From Schlegelella_A sp963778525 (lineage in GTDB: Bacteria; Pseudomonadota; Gammaproteobacteria; Burkholderiales; Burkholderiaceae_C): a DNA stretch of 64,000 nt. This document shows, piece after piece, positions 1 through 11,364 of the stretch. The DNA lies in NCBI GenBank assembly GCA_963778525.1, contig CAVZUJ010000005.1, positions 124,001 through 188,000 of the forward strand, in the 5' to 3' direction. The notes beneath the pieces are model-generated. The model was not told the DNA's origin and searched no databases. It saw only the letters and a program-made list of their open reading frames with translations. The first letter of the stretch is position 1, and each line of letters opens with the position of its first letter. Made by a program: the position numbers and the translations under genes.

Positions 1-874
1 AGTTTGCGTTGATCCAGGCGCTCAGGTCGTCGAGCGCCGGCGCGAGGCCGCGCAGCGGCCGCGCGAAGACGCCGGCGAGCAGGGCGTGGCTGATGCCGTC
101 GTACATGTGCAGCTCGACGGGCACGCCGGCGGCGCGCAGCTTGGCCGCCATCGCCAGCGTGCTGCGTTGCGGGCTCACGACCTTGTCGACCGTCGGCGCG
201 GCGAGAAACGCCTTGGGCGAGGCCGGCGTCACGTCCTCGATCGGCTGCGAGTGCGGCGGGTAGTCGGGGTGATGGAACACCGGCCGCGCCGGCTGGCCCG
301 GCTCGAGCGGATAGAACTCGTAGGCTCCGGCCAGGCCGATCCAGCCATCGAGCTCCTTCGGAGAATGGTTCACCGCGGCGAGCCAGCGCGGATCGAGCGC
401 CAGCATCGCGGCGTTGTAGCCGCCGGCGCTGTGGCCCATGACGAAGATCCGCTTCGGGTCGCCGCCGAGCGCCTTCGCGTGCTCGAAGCCGTAAGCCATC
501 GCCAGGGCACAGTCTTCGAGGAAGTCGGGGTAGGTGACTTCGGGATAGAGGCGGTAGTCGGCGATCAGCGTGAGCACGCCGCGCGCGGCCAGCGCTTCGC
601 CCATGAACTTGTAGTCGCCGCGTTCGCCGCTGACCCAGTTGCCGCCGTAGAAGAAGACGACCGTCGGCCAGCCCGCCGCGGGCAGCGGCGAAGTCGGCGT
701 GTAGACGTCGAGTCGGTGGCGCGGCAGCGGACCGTAGGCGAGGCCGAGGCTCGGCCGGTAGGTGTCGCTGCGGGCCAGGGCGTTGAGCGCGTCGGTGGCC
801 GAGCAGGCCGACAGCGCGAGCACGAAGGCGCCGGCAAGGAGGGTGAAGAGAAGCAGACGCCGGGGTTCGGTCAT
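1..874 (-). CDS. alpha/beta hydrolase (esterase/lipase) lipoprotein, C-terminus cut by window edge
   Basis: Reading back from ATG at 874 there is an open frame of about 291 codons that has not stopped at base 1, so the C-terminus is missing. The N-terminus has two arginines, a hydrophobic stretch and a lipobox LSAC with Cys24, so a secreted lipoprotein is predicted. An oxyanion-hole motif FFYGGNW lies near residue 80, the nucleophile elbow GHSAGG near residue 146, and a DGISHA segment near residue 261 supplies the likely catalytic His. This is the plan of carboxylesterases of the BD-FAE/hormone-sensitive-lipase type; the substrate cannot be told. It is the third gene of a minus-strand run after argH and a small exported protein. 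The family call is firm, the function general. Confidence 0.8.
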   Translation of the reverse strand, partial: MTEPRRLLLFTLLAGAFVLALSACSATDALNALARSDTYRPSLGLAYGPLPRHRLDVYTPTSPLPAAGWPTVVFFYGGNWVSGERGDYKFMGEALAARGVLTLIADYRLYPEVTYPDFLEDCALAMAYGFEHAKALGGDPKRIFVMGHSAGGYNAAMLALDPRWLAAVNHSPKELDGWIGLAGAYEFYPLEPGQPARPVFHHPDYPPHSQPIEDVTPASPKAFLAAPTVDKVVSPQRSTLAMAAKLRAAGVPVELHMYDGISHALLAGVFARPLRGLAPALDDLSAWINAN

Positions 875-926
875 CGAGAGCGATACGAAGCCGGCGGCGC
901 CGCGGATGCGCAACGCGTGCCGGCCG

Positions 927-1313
927 TCACTGCTTGGTACCGCTCCAGCTCACTTCGTTGTTGAAGCTGACGTCGAGCTTGACCGGCTTCTTCGCCCAGT
1001 CGTAGACGAAGGCGGTATTGCCGTGCGCCTGCACGATCTTGTCGAGGGCCCGCGTCAGCGTCACCTCGACCACCGGCAGGCGGGGATAGTCGGAGGTGAT
1101 GCGGACCCGGTTCACGCCGGTCCGCGTGAGCGTGAGGGTGACGCCTTCGTGCGAGGAGCCTTTCGAGTCGGAGATCACGTCGCCGGCATAGCGGCCTTCG
1201 GCGACGTCGCCGAGGTCGGGCTTGCGCTTGGCCGGATCGGTGGCAGCCTGGCCGAACGCGGTCGACGAGAGTGCGCCGGCGGCCAGGACGAGGAGGGCGT
1301 CTCGACGTTGCAT
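927..1313 (-). CDS. small exported protein of unknown function
   Basis: A 128-residue protein. It begins MQRRDALLVLAAGALSSTAF and has a typical Sec-type signal with cleavage likely after AFGQA, near residue 23. The mature part is short and beta-rich, with alternating charged and hydrophobic residues (TLTLTRTGVNRVRITSDYPR and similar), and has no cysteine pairs or catalytic motif I recognise. It lies 31 bp downstream of argH on the same strand and 52 bp upstream of the lipoprotein hydrolase, so it may be cotranscribed with both. Periplasmic location is inferred from the signal peptide only. Confidence 0.7.
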   Translation of the reverse strand: MQRRDALLVLAAGALSSTAFGQAATDPAKRKPDLGDVAEGRYAGDVISDSKGSSHEGVTLTLTRTGVNRVRITSDYPRLPVVEVTLTRALDKIVQAHGNTAFVYDWAKKPVKLDVSFNNEVSWSGTKQ

Positions 1314-1344
1314 CGTGGTCTCTCCAATCAGGATGGGAATCGGT

Positions 1345-2742
1345 CTAGCGACCGAGCCGGGCGCGATGCCGGGCGATCTCGCCTTTGACCCGCGCCGGCG
1401 CGGTGCCGCCCTCCGATGTGCGCGAGCCGATCGAGCCGCGCAGCGTCAACACGCCGTGCACGTCGGAGCCGATCGCCGGATGAAAGCCCTGCAGGGTCGC
1501 CAGCGACAGGTCGCCGAGCGCGGCGCCCTGCTGCAGCGCGTGCTTGACGGCACGCGCCACGGCTTCGTGCGCGTCGCGAAAGGGCACGCCCTTCTTGACC
1601 AGGTAGTCGGCCAGGTCGGTGGCCGTGGCGTAGCCCCTGGCGGCGGCGGCCTCCATGGCTTCGGCCTTGACTTCGATGCCCGGAACCAGCTCGCAGAAGA
1701 TGCGCAGCGTGTCCTTCAGGGTGTCGACGCTGTCGAAGAGCGGCTCCTTGTCTTCCTGGTTGTCCTTGTTGTAGGCCAGCGGCTGGCCCTTCATCAGCAC
1801 CAGCAGGCCCATCAGGTGGCCGATGACGCGCCCGCTCTTGCCGCGCGCCAGCTCGGCCACGTCGGGGTTCTTCTTCTGCGGCATGATCGACGAGCCGGTG
1901 GTGAAGCGGTCGGCCAGGGCGATGAAGCCGAAGCTCTGGCTCATCCACAGCACCAGCTCCTCGCCGAAGCGCGAGACGTGCACCATGCACAGGGCCGCGG
2001 CGGCGGTGAACTCGATCGCGAAGTCGCGGTCGCTCACCGCGTCGATGCTGTTGCGGCAGATGCCGTCCATGCCCAAGGCCTTGGCCACCGCCCCGCGATC
2101 GAGCGGATAGCTGGTGCCGGCCAGGGCCGCGGCGCCGAGCGGCAGGCGGTTGGTGCGGGCATACACCTCGTTCATGCGCTCGGCGTCGCGCGCGAACATT
2201 TCCACGTAGGCCAGCAGGTGGTGCGCGAACGACACCGGCTGGGCCACCTGCAGGTGGGTGAAGCCGGGCAGGATCGTCTCGGTGTGCAGCTCGGCGAGGT
2301 CGACGAGCGCCACCTGCAAATCGCCGAGCAGCGTGGCGATGGCGCGGATCTCGTCGCGCAGCCACAGGCGCACGTCGGTGGCGATCTGGTCGTTGCGCGA
2401 ACGGCCGGTGTGCAGGCGCTTGCCGGCATCGCCGGCCAGCTCGATCAGGCGGGCCTCGATGTTGAGGTGCACGTCCTCGAGATCGACCTGCCATTTGAAC
2501 GAGCCGGCTTCGATCTCGCCGGCGATCGTCGTCAGGCCGCTTTCGATCGCGGCCAGGTCGCTGGCGCTGATGACGCCTTGCGTGGCCAGCATCTCGGCAT
2601 GGGCGCGGCTGCCGGCGATGTCGGCGCGCCAGAGGCGCTGGTCGAATGTCACGCTCGCCGTGTAGCGCTTCACGAGCTCGCTGGTCGGCTCCGAGAAGAG
2701 GGCCGACCAGGCCTCGGATTTCTTGTCGAACTGGTTGCTCAT
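1345..2742 (-). CDS. argH: argininosuccinate lyase
   Basis: This 465-residue enzyme splits argininosuccinate into arginine and fumarate, the last step of arginine synthesis, in the cytoplasm. The fumarase/aspartase-superfamily signature GSSIMPQKKNPD is present near residue 280, with the catalytic serine in that loop, and HTGRSRNDQ lies near residue 95. The open frame extends further upstream, but the start MSNQFDKKSEAW at 2742 gives the normal length of the family; the extra 14 codons upstream look non-native. It diverges from the AlgZ/AlgR pair across a 230 bp gap that holds a long inverted repeat. The gene is intact, unlike several of its neighbours. Confidence 0.97.
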   Translation of the reverse strand: MSNQFDKKSEAWSALFSEPTSELVKRYTASVTFDQRLWRADIAGSRAHAEMLATQGVISASDLAAIESGLTTIAGEIEAGSFKWQVDLEDVHLNIEARLIELAGDAGKRLHTGRSRNDQIATDVRLWLRDEIRAIATLLGDLQVALVDLAELHTETILPGFTHLQVAQPVSFAHHLLAYVEMFARDAERMNEVYARTNRLPLGAAALAGTSYPLDRGAVAKALGMDGICRNSIDAVSDRDFAIEFTAAAALCMVHVSRFGEELVLWMSQSFGFIALADRFTTGSSIMPQKKNPDVAELARGKSGRVIGHLMGLLVLMKGQPLAYNKDNQEDKEPLFDSVDTLKDTLRIFCELVPGIEVKAEAMEAAAARGYATATDLADYLVKKGVPFRDAHEAVARAVKHALQQGAALGDLSLATLQGFHPAIGSDVHGVLTLRGSIGSRTSEGGTAPARVKGEIARHRARLGR

Positions 2743-2830
2743 GGCTGGGCGGGAGTGTCGGTGAAGCGTGCGCACGTCACACATCGGGGCCGACGCCGGC
2801 GCAACTCACGCGCACGGCACTGCAGCGTTG

Positions 2831-2868
2831 GCGACAATCCCGCCTATGCGCCCCGCAAGGATTGTCGC
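2831..2868. promoter_or_regulatory. 10-bp perfect inverted repeat in the argH / algZ divergent promoter region
   Basis: GCGACAATCC at 2831-2840 is matched by its exact reverse complement GGATTGTCGC at 2859-2868 with an 18-bp spacer. GACAAT resembles a -10 box on each strand, so the structure could be two divergent -10 elements, an operator, or both. Similar GACAAT/CACAAT boxes sit just ahead of other starts in the window (near 4942, 32810 and 56061). The repeat is seen directly; the role is inferred. Confidence 0.45.
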
Positions 2869-2972
2869 GATTCTATCGGCGGCCCCTCTCGCCGGCGCGA
2901 GCATGGGGCGGCCATGAGCCGCCGGGCCGTTCCCGAGGCGGATGCCCCGGCGCGAAGCGCGAAGGTGGCCCC

Positions 2973-4055
2973 ATGACCGCCGTGGTCCGGCCCGAATCGC
3001 GTTCCACGGGCTTCGGCGCGACCTCGTTCGACATCGCCGCCGCGCCCGAGCGGCCACGGCGCGCCGGACCCGAGTCGGCGTTCGACGTCTGCCATGTCGG
3101 CGTCGTGCTGCGCGCGCTCCTCTTCGTGCATGGCGTGATGGCCATCGGCATGGTGTTTTCGGCCGGCAGCTTCTCGACCTGGCTCGGCCTCGTCGCGGCC
3201 GGCTCGAGCGTTGCGCTGCCCGGCGTGCTGGCCTGGCTGCTCGCCCTGTGCGCGCTGAAGAAGCCGCTCGCCGATGCGCCGGCGACGGCGCAATGGGCAG
3301 CCGCCATCGCCATCGGTGCCGTGGTCACCTGGGCCGCCGCGCGCTTCGTCGCCGCATTGCTCGGCGACGCGGTCTCCGCCGGCCTCGGCGCGCTCGTCGG
3401 CTACGGCCCACCGCTGGCCGGCGCTGCCATCACGGCCGCGATCTTTCTCTGGCTGCGCCTGCGCGCCCAGGCCACGCTGCCGGCCGAGACGACGGCCCGC
3501 CTGGCCGAGCTGCAGTCGCGCATCCGGCCGCACTTTCTCTTCAACACGCTCAACACCGCCCTGACGCTGGTGCGCCTCGACCCGGCCCGGGCCGAGGGCG
3601 TGCTCGAAGACCTGGCCGAGCTCTTTCGCGTCGCCATCAGCGAGAGCGCCGAGTCGGTGTCGCTGAGCGAAGAGGTGGAGCTGGCGCAGCGCTATCTCGA
3701 CATCGAGCAGGCCCGCTTCGGCAGCCGGCTGCACGTGAGCTGGGAGCTCGATCCGGAAGCCGGCAGCGCGCGCGTGCCGCCGCTGATCCTGCAGCCGCTG
3801 GTGGAGAACGCCGTGCACCACGGCGTCGAGCCTTCGGCCGAAGGCGGCGTGATCCGCATCCGCACCAAGGTCAAGCTCGGCCGTGCCGTGCTGTCCATCG
3901 CCAACAGCGTGCCGCCCGCGCCCTCGCGCCCCGGCAACGGCATGGCGCTGAAGAATGTCCGCGAACGTCTGCGCCTGATGCACGACGTCGCCGCCCAGTT
4001 CGACACGCGGCTGGAAGCCGACGTGTTTCGTGTCCAGATCGTTGTCCCGCTGTGA
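2973..4055 (+). CDS. algZ: LytS/AlgZ-type sensor histidine kinase
   Basis: A membrane sensor kinase of 360 residues. The N-terminal half holds about four hydrophobic segments, and the C-terminal half is a HisKA_7TM/His_kinase (LytS-like) module. The phospho-acceptor box is RIRPHFLFNTLN, with the asparagine-rich N-box LQPLVENAVHHG further on and the glycine-rich GNGMALKNVRERL near the C-terminus. This composition is that of AlgZ (FimS), partner of AlgR. The start at ATG 2973 was chosen because upstream codons in the same frame read like non-coding sequence. The response regulator follows within 12 bp, or overlaps by 4 bp if its GTG start is used. In Pseudomonas the pair controls alginate and twitching; here the target is unknown. 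Confidence 0.88.
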   Translation: MTAVVRPESRSTGFGATSFDIAAAPERPRRAGPESAFDVCHVGVVLRALLFVHGVMAIGMVFSAGSFSTWLGLVAAGSSVALPGVLAWLLALCALKKPLADAPATAQWAAAIAIGAVVTWAAARFVAALLGDAVSAGLGALVGYGPPLAGAAITAAIFLWLRLRAQATLPAETTARLAELQSRIRPHFLFNTLNTALTLVRLDPARAEGVLEDLAELFRVAISESAESVSLSEEVELAQRYLDIEQARFGSRLHVSWELDPEAGSARVPPLILQPLVENAVHHGVEPSAEGGVIRIRTKVKLGRAVLSIANSVPPAPSRPGNGMALKNVRERLRLMHDVAAQFDTRLEADVFRVQIVVPL

Positions 4056-4066
4056 GTGATCTACCG

Positions 4067-4891
4067 ATGAGCGCTGTTCCTTCGTCCCCCGAGTTTCCCG
4101 GCTCGCGCCAGCCCCTGCGCGTGCTCGTCGTCGACGACGAAGAGCTGGCGCGGCTGCGCCTGAAGAGCCTGGTCGCCGAATGCAGCGATCCGCGTTGCGC
4201 CGTCGTCGGCGAGGCCTCGAACGGGGCCCAGGCCATGGTCTGGCTGACGCAGCACGACTGCGACCTGCTGCTGCTCGACGTGCAGATGCCCGGCCGCGAC
4301 GGCACCCAGCTCGCCGCCGAGCTGCGTTTTCGCAACCCGCAGCCGGCGGTCGTCTTCGTCACGGCCCATGCCGAGCACGCGCTCAAGGCCTTCGACCTCG
4401 AGGCCATCGACTACCTGACCAAGCCGGTCAAGCGCGAGCGCCTGCAGATGGCGCTGCGGCGGGTCGCGCAACGCCTGGCCCTCGGGGTGCCGGCGGTGCC
4501 GCCGGTGCCGGAGGAGGCGCAGGACGAAGGCCCGGTGATCGTCGTCAGCGATCGGGGCCGGATCATCCGCGTGCCGGTCGCCGACGTGCTCTACCTGAAG
4601 GCCGAGCTGAAGTACGTGACCCTGCGCACGGCCGAGCACACGCACGTGCTCGACGACTCGCTCGCCGAGCTCGAGGAGCGCCTGGGCAATCGCTTCCTGC
4701 GCGTTCACCGCAATGCGCTGGTGGCCCGGCGCGCCGTGCGCGCGCTCGAGCGCCGCGCGCTGCCGGGCGACACCGAGGAAGAAGGCAGCGAAGGCTGGGC
4801 CGTCTGCATGGCGCCGGTCGGCGAGTGGCTGGCGGTGTCGCGCCGGCAGGTCGCGGCGGTGCGGGAAGCGCTCGTCGCCGCAGGCGGCTGA
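4067..4891 (+). CDS. algR: LytTR-family response regulator (AlgR-like)
   Basis: A 274-residue transcription factor and the presumed partner of the kinase just upstream. The N-terminal receiver domain begins LRVLVVDDEELARLRLKSL; the phosphorylated Asp is in LLLLDVQMPGRDG, and the switch Thr and Lys are in VTAHAEHALKAF and YLTKPVKRERL. After a short proline-rich linker comes a LytTR DNA-binding domain (RGRIIRVPVADVLYLKAELK through FLRVHRNALVARRAV). ATG 4067 gives a start just ahead of the receiver domain. A GTG at 4052, overlapping the kinase stop as GTGA, is an alternative that would add five residues and couple translation. The pairing and order match AlgZ-AlgR of Burkholderiales next to hemC. 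Confidence 0.9.
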   Translation: MSAVPSSPEFPGSRQPLRVLVVDDEELARLRLKSLVAECSDPRCAVVGEASNGAQAMVWLTQHDCDLLLLDVQMPGRDGTQLAAELRFRNPQPAVVFVTAHAEHALKAFDLEAIDYLTKPVKRERLQMALRRVAQRLALGVPAVPPVPEEAQDEGPVIVVSDRGRIIRVPVADVLYLKAELKYVTLRTAEHTHVLDDSLAELEERLGNRFLRVHRNALVARRAVRALERRALPGDTEEEGSEGWAVCMAPVGEWLAVSRRQVAAVREALVAAGG

Positions 4892-4953
4892 AGCACGGCC
4901 TCCCCGCAACAAGCAGCAACACGCTGCAGCCGGCCGCGCCGGACAATCGGGCG

Positions 4954-6334
4954 GTGGAATCGAGCTCGATTCGTCGCCCATTCGGAACGAAACGCGCCCG
5001 CGTGGCGATGGGCCTCGCCGCAGTCGCGATCGCGGGCCTGATCGGCTGGGCGATGGTCAAGGGCGATGCGCCGCCCGCGCCGGTGACTGCATCACCCGAA
5101 GCGGTCGAAGTCGCGAGCCTGCCGGCCTCGAGCGCGCAGGACGGGATGACGCCCGCGACGTCGGAGCCGGTCTCGGCGTCGAGCGCCGCAGACGAGGTGC
5201 AGGTTTGCGGTGGCGCGTGGCTCAAGGCCGGTGCCGACGGCCAGGTCAGCGCCGTGGATGCCGAAGCGTTCCGGCTCAGCATGCTTGCAGCGGCCAAGGC
5301 TCCCGCGCTGGCGACGATGGAAGCGGGAACCGACGTGCGGGCGCAGGCGGCGGCCGAGCTCGTGCGCATCGTCGATGCCCAGGCGCCTTCGGCCTGCGAT
5401 TCGTACGAGGCCTGCGCGCGCGCCGCCGAGCTCGGTCGGCAAGCGGCGACGGCGCATCGAGCGACCCTCGCCCACCTGGCGCAGGATTCGACCGACGCGC
5501 AGACCTATGGCTGGGCCTACCGCGCCTGCCATGTCCCTGGCGCCGCCAGCGAGAGCGCCTGCCAGCTCGTGACTTCGCGGCAATGGGCTCGGCTCGATTC
5601 GTCGAATGCCGCGCCGTGGCTGGCGATGGCGGCCGAGGCCGAGAAGCAGGGCGACGCCGGCGCGGTGGATGACGCGATGTTCCATGTCGCCAGCGCGGCA
5701 CGGCAGGAGCAGGGCCTCGGCGTGCTTGCCGAAGGTTCTGATCGAGCACGCACCCCCCGGCGACGCCTATCTGGCGGGCACCGTTGCCATGGCGATCGAA
5801 GGGCTCGCCATCGACGCTTCGGCCAGCGTGCCTTACACGACGGCGACGCGCTACTGCGGAGCCAGGAACCTGGGCGATGCCAACCGACGCGAGACCTGCG
5901 AGCGCATCGCCGAGCTGTTTGTGACCCGTTCGGTGACGCCGTCGGAACGCGACATCGGTCTTGGCATGGCCAGACGGCTGGGTTGGCCCCAGGAGCGACT
6001 CGACGCGATCGAAGGGGAGCGCAGGACGCTGGAAGGACTTTCGGCGCGCGAGATCGCGCTCGTCGATCCCCTGGGCAGACTGCCAGAGCCTGCACGTCCA
6101 GCTCGATCGCATTCGCGACATCGCAGGCAGCGGCGACGTGGCCTCGACACGCCGCGCCGTCGCCGCGTGCGCAGACGATCGGTGCCGCTTCTGCTCGTCG
6201 TCCCCGAGCGCGCACCGGCCGAGCCGCAGGAAGAGGACCCGGGACGTCGGGAAGACGTGGCGGCGTCCGCCGCCTCCGCCTCGTCGCCTGCGTCCGCAGC
6301 TTCATCGGCGAGCATCGATCGTCCCGCGAACTAG
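4954..6334 (+). CDS. membrane-anchored hypothetical protein, split by at least two frameshifts
   Basis: From GTG 4954 the reading gives a basic N-terminus followed by one transmembrane segment (MGLAAVAIAGLIGWAM), then an Ala/Ser/Pro-rich stretch and a helical domain with several cysteines (VCGGAW, SACDSYEACARA, YRACHV, SACQLV). Near 5734 the coding sense passes to another frame (VLIEHAPPGDAYLAG, then RNLGDANRRETCERIAELF). It shifts again near 6070 (DCQSLHVQLDRIRDIAG) and probably once more near 6175 to end as an Ala/Ser-rich tail at a TAG overlapping the convergent gene at 6331. The first two changes are each cured by removing one base from a G or C run, so assembly error is as likely as decay. 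No family is recognised. Confidence 0.5.
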
Positions 6335-6759
6335 TGCTTTTGGCTCGCCGGCCCGAAGTACTTGTCGAGCAGCGCCGGCGTCATCTCGAACTTGTCGGCA
6401 CCGAACGAGCCGGTGAAGCAGACTTCGCCGGCCTTGGCCGGGTTCACGAGCAGGGTGACGTAGACCCAGCCGAACTTCGGCTGGCGCCAGAGGACGATGC
6501 CTTGCGGCGTCAGGTCGTCGTGCTCGACCATCGGGTAGCGACGCACGATCGCCGCTCCCACCGCACTCGCGTCGGCGGCTTCGAGAAGGACGCGCTTGTC
6601 CTGCTCGGCGAAGCGGATCGCCGAGCTGTCGACACAGCTTTCGATGGCACTGGCGATGGCGGCGGCGAGGGGCCGGGCCTCATCGCGAGCCAGCGCTGCG
6701 CCAGCGATGAAGGCCAGGGCGAGGGGCACGGCGATCCGGGGCCGGCGGCATCGGGACAT
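6331..6759 (-). CDS. small exported protein of unknown function
   Basis: A 142-residue protein from ATG 6759. A signal peptide is clear (RIAVPLALAFIAGAALARDE; cleavage near ALA). The mature part carries two cysteines (ESCVDSS and GEVCFTGSF) that could pair in the periplasm, and a conserved-looking block LTPQGIVLWRQPKFGWVYVT. It is the convergent neighbour of the frameshifted hypothetical, with the two stop codons overlapping, and lies 38 bp downstream of ppc on the same strand. No function can be assigned from sequence. Confidence 0.68.
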   Translation of the reverse strand: MSRCRRPRIAVPLALAFIAGAALARDEARPLAAAIASAIESCVDSSAIRFAEQDKRVLLEAADASAVGAAIVRRYPMVEHDDLTPQGIVLWRQPKFGWVYVTLLVNPAKAGEVCFTGSFGADKFEMTPALLDKYFGPASQKH

Positions 6760-6797
6760 GCGGCATGGTGCCACTGTCGCGGCCGGCCCGTGCCTGC

Positions 6798-9595
<2,798 letters not shown>

Positions 9596-9637
9596 TGGCC
9601 GCCATCATGCAAGAGATGCGCCTGCTAGCATGCCACG

Positions 9638-10591
9638 ATGGCCAGCGACGTCGTGATCGCCACTCGTGAAAGCCGCCTGGCGATGTGGCAGGCCGAGCAC
9701 GTGCGCGACCTGCTCCAGGAGCGCTTCGGCGACCGTGTCTCGCTTCTCGCGATGACCACGCGCGGCGACCAGATCCTCGATCGTTCGTTGTCGAAGGTCG
9801 GCGGCAAGGGGCTCTTCGTGAAGGAGCTCGAGACCGCGCTCGAAGACGGGCGCGCCGACCTCGCCGTCCATTCGCTCAAGGACGTGCCGATGGACCTGCC
9901 CGCCGGCTTCGCGCTCGCGGCGGTGCTCGAGCGCGAGGACGCGCGCGATGCGTTCGTCTCGAATCGCTTCGCCGCGCTGGCCGAGTTGCCCCAGGGCGCG
10001 GTCGTCGGCACCTCGAGCCTGCGCCGCGTCGTCCAGCTCATGGCGATGCGGCCCGATCTGCGGGTCGAGCCCTTGCGCGGCAACCTCGACACGCGCCTGC
10101 GCAAGCTCGACGAAGGCGGCTACGACGCGATCGTGCTTGCCGCCGCCGGGCTGGTGCGCCTCGGCTTGGCCGCGCGCATCCGCCGCCACTTCGATCCGGA
10201 CGAGATGCTTCCCTGCGCCAGCCAGGGCGCGCTCGGGATCGAGACACGCGCCGATTCCGCGGCTTTGATCGGAAGGCTCGCGCGCCTGACCGATCGCCCG
10301 ACGCATCTCGCCGTCGCCGCCGAGCGCGCCGTCTCGCGTGTGCTCGGAGGCAGCTGCAGCATGCCGCTCGCCGCGCACGCCACCTGGCAGGGAGCGGTGC
10401 TCGAGCTGCGCGCCGTCGTCGGCCATCCGGAGCGCCACGATGCGCCGCTGCTGCGCACCCGCGTCGATGCAGAGGTGAGCGACGAGGCCGCCGCGCTCGG
10501 GCTCGGCCGCCGCGCCGCCGAGGCGCTGCTTGCGCACGGCGCCGCCGGCTACCTCGACGCCATGGCCCCGACGCCGCCGGGCCCGGCGTGA
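9638..10591 (+). CDS. hemC: hydroxymethylbilane synthase (porphobilinogen deaminase)
   Basis: A 317-residue cytoplasmic enzyme that joins four porphobilinogen units into hydroxymethylbilane, a step of heme, siroheme and cobalamin synthesis. The N-terminus VIATRESRLAMWQAEHV and the blocks GKGLFVKELE and AVHSLKDVPMDLP are typical. The cysteine that carries the dipyrromethane cofactor is in VLGGSCSMPLAAHA, near residue 237. It is the first gene of a tight heme operon: its TGA overlaps the GTG start of hemD by four bases. It diverges from ppc, so the promoters of both lie in a very short gap. Confidence 0.97.
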   Translation: MASDVVIATRESRLAMWQAEHVRDLLQERFGDRVSLLAMTTRGDQILDRSLSKVGGKGLFVKELETALEDGRADLAVHSLKDVPMDLPAGFALAAVLEREDARDAFVSNRFAALAELPQGAVVGTSSLRRVVQLMAMRPDLRVEPLRGNLDTRLRKLDEGGYDAIVLAAAGLVRLGLAARIRRHFDPDEMLPCASQGALGIETRADSAALIGRLARLTDRPTHLAVAAERAVSRVLGGSCSMPLAAHATWQGAVLELRAVVGHPERHDAPLLRTRVDAEVSDEAAALGLGRRAAEALLAHGAAGYLDAMAPTPPGPA

Positions 10592-11364
10592 ACGCGGCGC
10601 AGCGGCTGCGCGTCATCGTCACGCGGCCGGTGGCCCAGGCGGCGGCCGCGGTTCGCCAGCTCGAGGCGCGCGGCCTCGACGCCGTTGCCTTGCCACTGAT
10701 CGAGATCACCGGCGTCGACGACGTCGCGCCGCTCGTGGCGGCGTGGCACGGCCTGGCCTCGTACCGGCTGGTCGTCTTCGTCAGCATCAACGCCGTGCTC
10801 CATTTCTTCGCCGCGCAACCGGCCGGCGTGCTCTGGCCCGCCGGCGTGCTCGCCGCGGCGCCCGGCCCGGGTACGGCCGCAGCCTTGCACGGCGCGGGCG
10901 TCGACCCGGCGTCGGTCGTCGAGCCGGCCGACGACGCGGCGCAGCTCGACTCCGAGGCGTTGTGGCAACGCCTGGCCGGGCGCGACTGGCGCGGCGCACG
11001 GGTGCTCGTGGTGCGTGGCGACGGCGGGCGCGACTGGCTGGCCGAGCAACTGGTGGCGGCCGGTGCGCGTGTCGACGCCGTCACCGCCTACGCCCGCCGG
11101 GCCGCGAGCTTCGACGCCGCGGCCCGCGCCCTCGTCGATGCAGCCCTGGCCGCGCCGCGCGCGCACGTCTGGCTCTTCAGCAGCTCCGAGGCGATCGGCC
11201 ATCTCGAAGCCATGGCCGGCACCGGCCGCTGGGCCGAGGCCCTCGCCGTGGCCACCCATCCGCGCATCGCGGCGCGGGCCCGCCAGGCTGGCTTTGCCGC
11301 CGTGCGGGAGGCCAGACCGGGCCTCGACGACGTGATCGCCTGCATACAATCGATGCGACCGTGA
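10588..11364 (+). CDS. hemD: uroporphyrinogen-III synthase
   Basis: A 258-residue enzyme that closes and inverts ring D of hydroxymethylbilane to give uroporphyrinogen III. The N-terminal block VIVTRPVAQAAAAVRQLEA is typical, as are a LVVFVSINAV block near residue 65 and a WLFSSSEAIGHL block near residue 193; overall identity in this family is always low. GTG 10588 overlaps the hemC stop (GTGA), and the gene's own TGA overlaps the GTG of hemX in the same way, which indicates translational coupling along the operon. The call rests on position between hemC and hemX as much as on motifs. Confidence 0.94.
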   Translation: MNAAQRLRVIVTRPVAQAAAAVRQLEARGLDAVALPLIEITGVDDVAPLVAAWHGLASYRLVVFVSINAVLHFFAAQPAGVLWPAGVLAAAPGPGTAAALHGAGVDPASVVEPADDAAQLDSEALWQRLAGRDWRGARVLVVRGDGGRDWLAEQLVAAGARVDAVTAYARRAASFDAAARALVDAALAAPRAHVWLFSSSEAIGHLEAMAGTGRWAEALAVATHPRIAARARQAGFAAVREARPGLDDVIACIQSMRP

